From SBBV01 sp036555425 (GTDB taxonomy: Bacteria; Pseudomonadota; Alphaproteobacteria; Bin65), in the NCBI GenBank assembly GCA_036555425.1, contig DATBLL010000180.1:1-17772 (forward strand): a stretch of 17,772 nt of DNA, in the 5' to 3' direction. Below, one piece after another: positions 9,046 to 15,200 of this stretch (the stretch's first letter is position 1; every line of letters starts with the position of its first letter). Below the pieces are notes generated by a model. It did no database searches. It saw only the letters and a list, made by a program, of their open reading frames with translations, and was not told the DNA's origin. Position numbers and translations under genes: made by a program.

Positions 9046-9068
9046 GCCGGCGCGCGCCGGGCGATTTT
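9046..9068 (+). terminator. possible intrinsic terminator of the ABC importer operon
   Basis: A strong GC palindrome, CCGGCGCGCGCCGG at 9047-9060, is extended by flanking G/C pairs and followed by GCGATTTT, giving a run of four T at 9065-9068. It lies about 40 bases after the ATPase stop. The T tract is short and offset, so termination may be partial. Confidence 0.45.
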
Positions 9069-9203
9069 GACATCGAGAACGCGGCGCCGCCGCGACCGAC
9101 CGCCCCGGAACGATTCCGGCCGCCATCCGTGTCGCCGTCAGATGCGATCGGTAAGATCGGCCGACGGAGGCGAGACGAGACCGACCCAGATTGGAGAGCA
9201 ACG

Positions 9204-9476
9204 ATGGCCAGCGCAGCGAAAACGGACAGCAAGGGCAAGCCGGTGACGTCGGCGGCGGAGATTCGCCGCGTGGCCGGGCCCCTCAACGACCACGCGGTCG
9301 CCGAAATCATCCGCATCGGCCCGTCGCTCGAGGAGCTGGAGATCGCGGTGCGCTACGCCGGCGGCGAAGGCGACCTCCTCGACCGCATGGGCCACCCCCT
9401 GGATGGCCGCGTGGCGCAGCTCTACGACATTCTGAGCGCCGAAGAGGCGGACGAGGAAGAGCGCGCGACACGCTGA
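9204..9476 (+). CDS. small conserved-looking protein of unknown function
   Basis: The product is 90 residues, acidic at the C-terminus (LSAEEADEEERATR), soluble and without a signal peptide. The ATG at 9204 is favoured over an upstream in-frame ATG (9129) because GGAGAG at 9193-9198 precedes it by 5 bases. The core, residues about 22-80, reads VAGPLNDHAVAEIIRIGPSL then EELEIAVRYAGGEGDLLDRM. It looks helical and like small alphaproteobacterial proteins annotated only as hypothetical. It stands alone between the importer operon and a REPIN-like repeat, with an FNR-like dyad 164 bases upstream. No catalytic motif is visible. A regulatory or protein-binding role is only a guess. Confidence 0.65.
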   Translation: MASAAKTDSKGKPVTSAAEIRRVAGPLNDHAVAEIIRIGPSLEELEIAVRYAGGEGDLLDRMGHPLDGRVAQLYDILSAEEADEEERATR

Positions 9477-9490
9477 CGCCATGTTCGCGG

Positions 9491-9607
9491 CGTAGGGGCG
9501 CGCTGCGCGCGCCCGCTTTCCGCACGCCTCCCCATCCACGGCCCTTGCAACGGTACCCCGCCTTCGGGCGCACGGCGTCGGAAGGGCGCGCGCAACGCGC
9601 CCCTACG
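9491..9607. repeat. REPIN-like element: two inverted REP-type hairpins
   Basis: Two 24-base arms, 9491-9514 and 9584-9607, are reverse complements of each other with one mismatch. Each arm is itself a hairpin: GGGCGCG-CTGCG-CGCGCCC on the left and GGGCGCG-CGCAA-CGCGCCC on the right, both with 7-bp stems and 5-base loops. Each arm has GTAG on its outer side (CGTAGGGGCGCG at the left end, its complement at the right). GTAG next to a GC hairpin is the hallmark of REP sequences moved by RAYT transposases. Two in inverted orientation 69 bases apart make a REPIN/BIME. It fills most of the 154-base gap between the 90-residue protein gene and usp, which converge here, and may also end transcription or protect mRNA 3' ends. 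Confidence 0.75.
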
Positions 9608-9630
9608 CGTCCGCGAAGGCCGTCACTGAC

Positions 9631-10458
9631 TCAATGCGACATCAACACCGGCACGGTCATGTGCTTCAGCATGCTGTGCGTGGCGCCGCCGAGGATGAGC
9701 TCGCGCAGGCGCGAGCGCCCGTAGGCGCCCATCACGACCATGTCGGCCGAGATCTCGGCCGCGGTCGAGAGCAGCACGTCGCCCACCTCCATGTCCTGCG
9801 AGCGGACGACGCGGATCTTGGCGTCGACGCCGTGGCGCGCATACCAGCCCTTCATGTCGGGCTCGCTCGAAACCGTGGCGTTCTTGGGATTGACCATCAG
9901 CACCGTGACGTCGGCGCCGGCATGGAATAGCGCCAGCGCATCGGTGGCCGCGCGGCGCGATTCGCGCGTGCCGGCGCGGGCGACGAGCACGCGCTTGCCC
10001 ACATCGGCGAACTCGCCCGCATAGGGTACGATCAGCACCGGGCGGCCGAGGCCCATCACCAGCTCGGCCGGCAGGTCGTAGTCGGTGACCGCGTCGGTCT
10101 CCTCGGGCGGCGGCTGGCCGATGATCGCGAGGTCGGCGAAGCGCGCGCGCCCGATCATGACATCGATCGCGGGGCCGTCGGCCGCGGTCCAGATCGGCTT
10201 GATCGCGCTGCTTTGGATCGCCGCGTCGAGCGCCTTCTTCGCGTTCTCGGCGCGCTGCTGGTAGATGGATTGCTGCGCCTCGACGATCTGGGGCGTCAGG
10301 ATTCCGTCGACCGAAGCCGGAATGAAGGGCGGAATCCTGGCGAACACCGCCTCGAGCTCGGCGCCGAAGCGGCCGGCCAGGGCCAGGGCCAGGCGCAACA
10401 CCGCCCCATCGCGCGATCCGCCATCCACGTGCACCGCGATGCGCTTGATTGCAGCCAT
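9631..10458 (-). CDS. tandem-domain universal stress protein
   Basis: The product is 275 residues, about twice a single UspA domain. Domain 1 starts MAAIKRIAVHVDGGSRDGAV. Domain 2 starts near residue 150 with GKRVLVARAGTRESRRAATD and ends with MGAYGRSRLRELILGGATHS, a G-x2-G-x9-G nucleotide-binding loop as in ATP-binding Usp proteins. Only the second domain has a clear loop. The start at 10458 is set by GGGAGGA about 7 bases upstream; longer in-frame starts lack homology. Usp proteins bind ATP/AMP and aid survival under starvation or oxygen stress. The gene follows hsp20 on the same strand after 206 bases containing hairpins and a promoter-like sequence, so it may have its own transcript. Confidence 0.88.
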   Translation of the reverse strand: MAAIKRIAVHVDGGSRDGAVLRLALALAGRFGAELEAVFARIPPFIPASVDGILTPQIVEAQQSIYQQRAENAKKALDAAIQSSAIKPIWTAADGPAIDVMIGRARFADLAIIGQPPPEETDAVTDYDLPAELVMGLGRPVLIVPYAGEFADVGKRVLVARAGTRESRRAATDALALFHAGADVTVLMVNPKNATVSSEPDMKGWYARHGVDAKIRVVRSQDMEVGDVLLSTAAEISADMVVMGAYGRSRLRELILGGATHSMLKHMTVPVLMSH

Positions 10459-10497
10459 GGCGTCCTCCCGGATCGCATCCTTGTCGGCCGGATGCTT

Positions 10498-10532
10498 GGC
10501 CGCATCATGCGGCCGGTCGAACGAATGCTCAA
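10498..10532 (-). promoter_or_regulatory. possible usp promoter with a dyad over the -10
   Basis: On the minus strand TTGAGC (10532-10527), a 17-base spacer and CATGAT (10509-10504) form a sigma-70-like promoter about 45 bases before the usp start. A 17-base palindrome, GGCCGCATCATGCGGCC at 10498-10514, is centred on the -10. It could be an operator, or a leader hairpin (6-bp stem, ATCAT loop) if transcription starts further upstream. The hexamers are only partial matches. Confidence 0.35.
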
Positions 10533-10561
10533 GGGCGCAGGAGGGCCGCGCCAAAACAGCC

Positions 10562-10578
10562 CCGCGGATAAGCCGCGG
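10562..10578 (-). terminator. hairpin with downstream T run between hsp20 and usp
   Basis: On the minus strand CCGCGG-CTTAT-CCGCGG forms a 6-bp stem with a 5-base loop and is followed by GGCTGTTTT. It is the second hairpin after the hsp20 stop. It may be a backup terminator or part of a processed spacer that sets unequal hsp20 and usp levels. Confidence 0.35.
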
Positions 10579-10605
10579 CGCGGCGATGAGGTCCGAAACG
10601 CGCAA

Positions 10606-10631
10606 GGGCGCCCGGTGGTTCCCGGGCGCCC
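10606..10631 (-). terminator. strong hairpin after hsp20, terminator-like
   Basis: A perfect 10-bp inverted repeat, GGGCGCCCGG and CCGGGCGCCC, with a 6-base loop lies 34 bases past the hsp20 stop. On the minus strand it is followed by TTGCGCGTTT rather than a clean T tract. It is therefore either a weak intrinsic terminator or an mRNA 3'-end stabiliser. Confidence 0.5.
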
Positions 10632-10664
10632 CCACTGCTTAGTTTGCCGAAAATGCGCTCGGCG

Positions 10665-11159
10665 TCAGCTCTTGATCGGGATTTCCCGATGCTTGGCGGG
10701 CGAGGGCGTCGTCTTGGGCAGCGTCACCTTCAAGACACCCTTGTCGTACTTGGCCGCGATCTTGTCGACGTCGACGTTATCGGGAAGCGTGAAGGCGCGC
10801 TTGAACGAGCCGTAGCTGCGCTCGCTCATGACGTAGTCCTTCTTCTTCTCCTCGCGCTCGGACTTCTTCTCGCCCGCGATGCACAGCACGTCGTCCTCGA
10901 TCGAGATCTTGACGTCCTTCTCGTCGACGCCGGGCAGCTCGGCCGTCACTTCGTAGGCCGTGTCGGTCTCGGCCGTGTCGACGCGCGGCGCGAAGTCGAA
11001 ATTGCCGAGGTCGAGGCGCGGCGCGTCGCGCCAGGGCGCCGGCCAGCCACGCATCATGCTGTCGAACATGCGGTCGAACTGGTCGCGCAGGCTGAACAGC
11101 GAGGAAAACCCGCCGTTGCCGCTGCGGGTCACGGCGGTCGATTCTTTCTTCTCGGCCAT
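10665..11159 (-). CDS. small heat-shock protein, Hsp20/alpha-crystallin family
   Basis: The product is 164 residues. The variable N-terminal arm contains SLRDQFDRMFDSMMRGWP (residues about 23-40). The alpha-crystallin domain spans about 57-150, from FAPRVDTAETDTAYEVTAEL to AAKYDKGVLKVTLPK, with the conserved GVL near residue 141. The tail carries the I-x-I motif I160-P-I162, which locks dimers into oligomers. The protein holds unfolding clients without ATP. The start at 11159 is set by AGGAGGT upstream. The gene is divergent from the FtsH-family gene, and a perfect FNR/FixK-type box lies 68 bases upstream. The leader is short and I see no ROSE-type RNA thermometer. Confidence 0.93.
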   Translation of the reverse strand: MAEKKESTAVTRSGNGGFSSLFSLRDQFDRMFDSMMRGWPAPWRDAPRLDLGNFDFAPRVDTAETDTAYEVTAELPGVDEKDVKISIEDDVLCIAGEKKSEREEKKKDYVMSERSYGSFKRAFTLPDNVDVDKIAAKYDKGVLKVTLPKTTPSPAKHREIPIKS

Positions 11160-11226
11160 GGTGGGATTACCTCCTGGATTGGGGGACGCGGATGTCGCAC
11201 AGTGGCAATAGTCGCGGCCGCGGGCC

Positions 11227-11240
11227 TTGACGCAGGTCAA
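11227..11240. promoter_or_regulatory. FNR/FixK-type box in the divergent hsp20/ftsH intergenic region
   Basis: TTGACGCAGGTCAA is a perfect dyad (TTGAC-N4-GTCAA) and matches the TTGAY-N4-RTCAA pattern of FNR/FixK regulators. It lies 68 bases before the hsp20 start and 99 bases before the ftsH-like start in a 179-base gap. TATCTA at 11260-11265 is a possible -10 for the plus strand, and TATTGC on the minus strand at 11210-11205 for hsp20. Both lie at roughly the distance used by class II activators. One site could serve both genes. Confidence 0.6.
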
Positions 11241-11338
11241 GGGCCGGGCCCTGCGCGCCTATCTAGAAGGCGAGCCGGGGATGGCAAGACCCGTCCCGCG
11301 CACTATGTTTCGGACATGCAACGCAGGGCGGGCGAATC

Positions 11339-13207
11339 ATGGCCAAGCTGACGCCGATGGAGCCCAAGACCAAGTTCAACGTCTGGTACCTCGTTCTGGC
11401 GGTGCTGGGCGTGCTGGTCCTGCAATATTTCTACGTCCAGAGCCAGGAGGTGGAGCCGATCCCCTACAGCACCTTCGAGCGCTACTTGAACGACGGGAAG
11501 ATCAAGAGCATCGCGATCACCGACCGGCACATCACCGGCGAATTCAAGGCGCCGCAGGATGGCAAGTCGCGTTTCGTGACGACGCGCGTCGATCCCGATT
11601 TCGCCGCCAAGCTCGACCAGAAGGGCGTCGAGTTTCGCGGCGTCGTCGAAAGCACGCTGTTCCGCGACATCCTCTCCTGGGTGCTGCCGATTGTGCTCTT
11701 CTTCGGCGTGTGGTGGTTCCTCATCCGCCGCATGGCCGGCCAGCAGGGCGTCGGCGGCTTCATGTCCATCGGCAAGAGCCGCGCGAAGATCTATGTCGAG
11801 ACCGACACCAAGGTGACCTTCGCCGACGTCGCCGGCGTCGACGAGGCCAAGGAGGAGCTGCGCGAAGTCGTCGAGTTCCTGAAGAAGCCCGAAGACTACA
11901 GCCGTCTCGGCGCCCGCATTCCGAAAGGCATTCTCTTGGTGGGCCCGCCGGGGACGGGCAAGACCCTCCTCGCGCGGGCCGTGGCCGGCGAGGCGGGGGT
12001 CAAATTCTACTCCATCAGCGGCTCCGAATTCGTCGAGATGTTCGTCGGCGTGGGTGCCGCGCGCGTGCGCGACCTCTTCGAGACGGCGCGCAAGGACGCG
12101 CCCGCCATCATCTTCATCGACGAGCTCGACGCGTTGGGGCGCGCGCGCGGCATGTCGGGCATCATCGGCGGCCACGACGAGCGCGAGCAGACGCTCAATC
12201 AGCTCCTGGCCGAGCTCGACGGCTTCGATCCCTCGACCGGCGTCGTGCTGCTGGCCGCCACCAACAGGCCCGAGATCCTCGATCCCGCGCTGCTCCGCGC
12301 CGGCCGCTTCGACCGCCAGGTGCTCGTCGACCGGCCCGACAAGAAGGGGCGGGTGCAGATCCTCGAAGTGCATGTCCGCAAGATCAAGCTTGCGCCGACC
12401 GTCGACCTCCAGAATGTGGCGGCGCTCACCACCGGTTTCACCGGCGCCGATCTCGCCAATCTCGTCAACGAGGCTGCGCTGATGGCGACGCGCCGCCGCG
12501 CCGAACAGGTGACGATGGAGGATTTCACGGCCGGCATCGAGCGCATCGTCGCGGGCCTCGAAAAGAAGAGCCGCGTGATGAGCCCGCACGAGCGCGAGGT
12601 TCTGGCCTATCACGAGATGGGCCACGCGCTGACCGCCCTCTCGCTCCCCGGCACGGACGTGGTGCACAAGGTTTCGATCATCCCGCGCGGCATCGGTGCG
12701 CTCGGCTACACGATCCAGCGCCCGACCGAAGACCGCTACATCATGACTCGCACCGAGCTCGAGAACCGCATCGCGGTGCTGCTCGGCGGACGCGCCGCGG
12801 AGAAGCTCGTCTTCGAACATCTCTCGACCGGCGCGGCCGACGATCTCGCCAAGGTGACCGACATCGCGCGCAGCATGGTGATGCGTTTCGGCATGGACGA
12901 GCGCCTCGGCCATGTCAGCTACGATACCGGCGGCCCCGGCTTCCTCGGCCAGCCGGCCGGGCAGTCCTATTTCGACCGCCGCTACAGCGAGTCCACCGCG
13001 ATGCACATCGACGAGGCGGTGAAGCGCATCGTCGATGAGACGTTTCTGCGCGTCCTCGCCATCCTCGGCGACAACCGCGCCATCCTCGAAACCGGCGCGC
13101 GCACGCTGCTGCAGAAGGAGACGCTGTCCGAGGCCGATCTCCGCGTGCTCACCAAGGATCTGAAGCACGCGGCGCCGCCCCGGCCTGCGCGCGCGGCGGC
13201 GGAATAG
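11339..13207 (+). CDS. ftsH: FtsH-family membrane-bound ATP-dependent zinc protease
   Basis: The product is 622 residues. Helices at about 14-33 and 110-131 flank a periplasmic FtsH extracellular domain. The AAA+ module has Walker A GPPGTGKT at 202-209, pore motif FVG in EFVEMFVGVGAARVRDLF, Walker B IIFIDELDALG and the second region of homology ATNRPEILDPALLRAGRFDR. The protease domain has H425-E-M-G-H429 (HExxH) and a D501/D502 pair expected to give the third zinc ligand, so it should be active. FtsH degrades misfolded membrane and some soluble proteins. The ATG at 11339 has only a weak GGGCGGG upstream. Beside hsp20 and usp it is probably a second, stress-linked FtsH rather than the housekeeping copy, but whether another exists cannot be seen here. 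Confidence 0.92.
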   Translation: MAKLTPMEPKTKFNVWYLVLAVLGVLVLQYFYVQSQEVEPIPYSTFERYLNDGKIKSIAITDRHITGEFKAPQDGKSRFVTTRVDPDFAAKLDQKGVEFRGVVESTLFRDILSWVLPIVLFFGVWWFLIRRMAGQQGVGGFMSIGKSRAKIYVETDTKVTFADVAGVDEAKEELREVVEFLKKPEDYSRLGARIPKGILLVGPPGTGKTLLARAVAGEAGVKFYSISGSEFVEMFVGVGAARVRDLFETARKDAPAIIFIDELDALGRARGMSGIIGGHDEREQTLNQLLAELDGFDPSTGVVLLAATNRPEILDPALLRAGRFDRQVLVDRPDKKGRVQILEVHVRKIKLAPTVDLQNVAALTTGFTGADLANLVNEAALMATRRRAEQVTMEDFTAGIERIVAGLEKKSRVMSPHEREVLAYHEMGHALTALSLPGTDVVHKVSIIPRGIGALGYTIQRPTEDRYIMTRTELENRIAVLLGGRAAEKLVFEHLSTGAADDLAKVTDIARSMVMRFGMDERLGHVSYDTGGPGFLGQPAGQSYFDRRYSESTAMHIDEAVKRIVDETFLRVLAILGDNRAILETGARTLLQKETLSEADLRVLTKDLKHAAPPRPARAAAE

Positions 13208-13362
13208 CCCCTTCTCCCACGGGGAGAAGGGGCAGGGGTTGAGGGGCGACGGCTGCTCGCTCGAATGTCCTGTTCGTCGCAGCCATGATGCATGCGTTGA
13301 AACAGCTATCTGCGAGCATCCGTCGCCCCCTCACCCCTTGCCCCTCGCCCCAGGGCGAGGGG
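13208..13362. repeat. second REPIN-like inverted hairpin pair
   Basis: The left hairpin at 13208-13232 has an 11-bp stem, CCCCTTCTCCC with GGGAGAAGGGG, and a 3-base loop. The right hairpin at 13341-13362 has a 10-bp stem, CCCCTCGCCC with GGGCGAGGGG. Inside each lies a matching tail: CAGGGGTTGAGGGGCGACGG at 13233-13252, and its near complement at 13320-13340 (one inserted G and small changes). The two units are thus inverted copies of one REP-type repeat around a 67-base core. The element starts directly after the ftsH stop and ends 17 bases before the next ATG. It resembles the widespread C/T-rich palindromes of proteobacterial intergenic regions and is unrelated in sequence to the element at 9491-9607. 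Confidence 0.7.
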
Positions 13363-13379
13363 AAGTTTAGGCTTCGCCC

Positions 13380-13928
13380 ATGAACAAACGCATCGAAGCG
13401 CCGCCGGGCGCCGAGCCGATCAGCGTCGCGTGGCCAGACGAGGTCTATCGCGCGCCCAAGGCCGCGCATGTCGCGCATATGGCTTACGTGCCCGATGCCG
13501 GACATGCGCGTCTCATTCAGCGCTTCCACGCCGACCGGGCCGCGACGGTGAACGTGCTGACCACGGAGGAGGAGGGTATCGCGATCGCGGCCGGCGCCTG
13601 GCTGGGAGGGCAGCGGAGCGTGCTGCTGATGCAGTCGAGCGGCGTCGGCAACTGCATCAACATGCTTTCGCTGGCGACGGTCGGACGCTTTCCGCTGCTG
13701 ATGCTGGTGACGATGCGCGGCGAGTGGGCCGAGTTCAACCCGTGGCAGGTGCCGATGGGGACGGGCGCCGCCGCCGCGCTGGCCGCCGTCGGCGTGCGCA
13801 GCTTGCGCGCCGAGACGCCCGAAGAGCTCGTCGAGACGGTGGCCGCGGCCGCGGCGCTGGCCTATGAAGCGGACCAGCAGATCGCCGTGCTGATCGCACA
13901 GCGCCTCATCGGCGCCAAGAAATGGTGA
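13380..13928 (+). CDS. alpha subunit (PYR domain) of a split ThDP-dependent decarboxylase, sulfo/phosphonopyruvate decarboxylase-like
   Basis: The product is 182 residues, one domain only. TTEEEGIAIAAGAWLGGQRS (Glu at 63-65) supplies the conserved glutamate that activates thiamine diphosphate. LLMQSSGVGNCINML next to it matches the 'MQNSGLGNSINAL' stretch of sulfopyruvate decarboxylase alpha (ComD) and phosphonopyruvate decarboxylase. It would pair with the next gene, which overlaps it by 7 bases. Such enzymes decarboxylate a 2-oxo acid bearing a sulfonate or phosphonate group, but relatives with other substrates exist. I see no comA/B/C or phosphonate-synthesis genes nearby, so the substrate stays open. 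The gene begins 17 bases after the REPIN-like repeat and probably starts an operon. Its start ATG has no strong Shine-Dalgarno. Confidence 0.75.
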   Translation: MNKRIEAPPGAEPISVAWPDEVYRAPKAAHVAHMAYVPDAGHARLIQRFHADRAATVNVLTTEEEGIAIAAGAWLGGQRSVLLMQSSGVGNCINMLSLATVGRFPLLMLVTMRGEWAEFNPWQVPMGTGAAAALAAVGVRSLRAETPEELVETVAAAAALAYEADQQIAVLIAQRLIGAKKW

Positions 13929-14524
13929 GCGCCATGACCGAGGCGCAACAACTCGATCGCCGCGCCGCCGTGACGGCGCTGCTCAAGGACCGCGGCGATC
14001 TCCTGGTCGTCGCCGGCTTGGGCTCGCCGGCCTACGATCTCCACGCCGCCGGCGACAACGACGCGAATTTCTATCTCTGGGGCGCCATGGGCAGCGCGGC
14101 CCTGATCGGCCTCGGCCTCGCGCAGGCGCAGCCCCAGCGCAAGGTGCTGGCGCTGACCGGCGACGGCGAGCAGCTGATGGGCTTGGGCGGCCTCGCCACG
14201 ATCGCCGTCGCCCAGCCCAAGAATCTCGTCATCGCCGTGATCGACAACGGCCATTTCGGCGAAACCGGCATGCAGCCGAGCCACACTGGCCGCGGCATCG
14301 ATCTCGCCGCCGTGGCGAAAACCTTGGGCTTCGCCGACACGCGCACCGTGCACGACCTGGGCGGCCTCGCAGCGCTGCGTGCCGCGCTGCACGCGCCGGC
14401 GGCGGGACCGCGCCTCTTCGTGATGAAGGTCGCGGCCGAAATCCCGCCGCGCTCGCTGCCGCCGCGCGACGCGGTCCTTCTCAAGAACCGCTTCCGCGCG
14501 CGCCTCGGCCTCGCGGTCAATTGA
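13922..14524 (+). CDS. beta subunit (PP domain) of the split ThDP-dependent decarboxylase
   Basis: The product is 200 residues if translation starts at 13922, or 196 from the ATG at 13934, which has GGTGAG upstream. The thiamine diphosphate/Mg motif begins at G80-D81-G82 and ends about 27 residues later at D108-N109 (VIDNGHFGETGMQPS). NFYLWGAMGSAALIGLGLAQ (residues about 49-68) matches the 'MGxA..GxGxA' segment of sulfopyruvate decarboxylase beta (ComE). With the alpha subunit upstream it makes a complete active site. The 7-base gene overlap implies co-translation at matched levels. Two bases separate its stop from the next ATG, so the membrane-protein gene is part of the same transcript. Confidence 0.78.
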   Translation: MVSAMTEAQQLDRRAAVTALLKDRGDLLVVAGLGSPAYDLHAAGDNDANFYLWGAMGSAALIGLGLAQAQPQRKVLALTGDGEQLMGLGGLATIAVAQPKNLVIAVIDNGHFGETGMQPSHTGRGIDLAAVAKTLGFADTRTVHDLGGLAALRAALHAPAAGPRLFVMKVAAEIPPRSLPPRDAVLLKNRFRARLGLAVN

Positions 14525-14526
14525 CG

Positions 14527-15171
14527 ATGGCGGTCAAGAAGAAACATCGCGCGCCGCCGGTCGCGCATCCGGTCAGCGCCTACCGGCGCGAGGGCGAGGT
14601 GATCCTGATCGAGCTCAGCCTCAATCAGATCAACCAGCTCTACAATTCCTTCGATCCCTCGCCGTTCCACGAGAAGGAGCTCGACTCCGACGCCGATATC
14701 TACATCTTCTCGGCGGTGCGCGAGATCGGCGCCGACAAGCCGATCAAGCTCGTCATCGACCTGCCGCCGCACGAGCTGAAGGCGCCCGGCGCGGCCGATA
14801 TCGAGCGCGCCATCCGCAACCACTTCGCCTACCGCCTGCAGACCGCGCGGCGCGACCTCCGCCACGAGCTGCAGCGCGGACGGATGACGCTGTTCATCGG
14901 CCTCGGCTTCCTCGTCCTCTGCATGGCGGCGCGCGAGGCCGCGCTGTCCTACACGCAGAGCGCGGTGCTGCGCATCCTCGGCGAAGGCCTGCTGATCCTC
15001 GGCTGGGTCGCGATGTGGGGCCCGCTCGAAGTCTTTCTCTACGGCTGGTGGCCGATCCTCGGCCGCTGCCGCATCCTGGAGCGCCTCGCCGTGGTCGACG
15101 TCGATCTCGTGGCGCGGCCCGGCGAGCGGCCGGCGGCGGCGGGGCTTGGAGCCGCGGCGGCCAAGGGCTAG
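14527..15171 (+). CDS. two-helix membrane protein of unknown function
   Basis: The product is 214 residues from the ATG at 14527 (a TTG two codons earlier is possible). A soluble N-terminal part of about 118 residues contains IELSLNQINQLYNSFDPSPF and DADIYIFSAVREIGADKPIK, then a basic amphipathic stretch near 100-118. Two hydrophobic helices follow at about 120-138 and 149-177 (RILGEGLLILGWVAMWGPLE), and a short Ala-rich tail. The 'SFDPSPFHEKELD' and 'LVIDLP' segments recall a conserved family annotated only as hypothetical in proteobacteria. It sits 2 bases after the decarboxylase beta gene and 29 before the crotonase gene. No catalytic motif is visible, and its tie to the decarboxylase is by position only. 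Confidence 0.7.
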   Translation: MAVKKKHRAPPVAHPVSAYRREGEVILIELSLNQINQLYNSFDPSPFHEKELDSDADIYIFSAVREIGADKPIKLVIDLPPHELKAPGAADIERAIRNHFAYRLQTARRDLRHELQRGRMTLFIGLGFLVLCMAAREAALSYTQSAVLRILGEGLLILGWVAMWGPLEVFLYGWWPILGRCRILERLAVVDVDLVARPGERPAAAGLGAAAAKG

Positions 15172-15200
15172 AACCGCGCCCTAACCAGGGCGCCTCCACG

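Noticed and set aside
9477..9630. Possible CRISPR repeat or tRNA in this structured gap
   Set aside because: There are only two inverted arms, no direct repeats with spacers, and no cloverleaf or anticodon arm; a REPIN explains it better.
10672..10685. TTGATCGGGATTTC as a further FNR-like site
   Set aside because: The second half-site does not match TCAA, and it lies inside the hsp20 coding end.
11303..13168. A 621-codon open frame on the minus strand
   Set aside because: It is antisense to the well-conserved ftsH gene, and its composition reflects third-position GC bias only.
13208..13232. Ordinary intrinsic terminator of ftsH
   Set aside because: The hairpin has no T tract and has an inverted partner with a matching tail at 13320-13362, so a repeat element is the better description, although it could still affect termination.
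15015..15200. N-terminal extension of the crotonase gene in the same frame
   Set aside because: It overlaps the end of the membrane-protein gene and is Arg/Gly-rich; crotonase homology starts at 15201.
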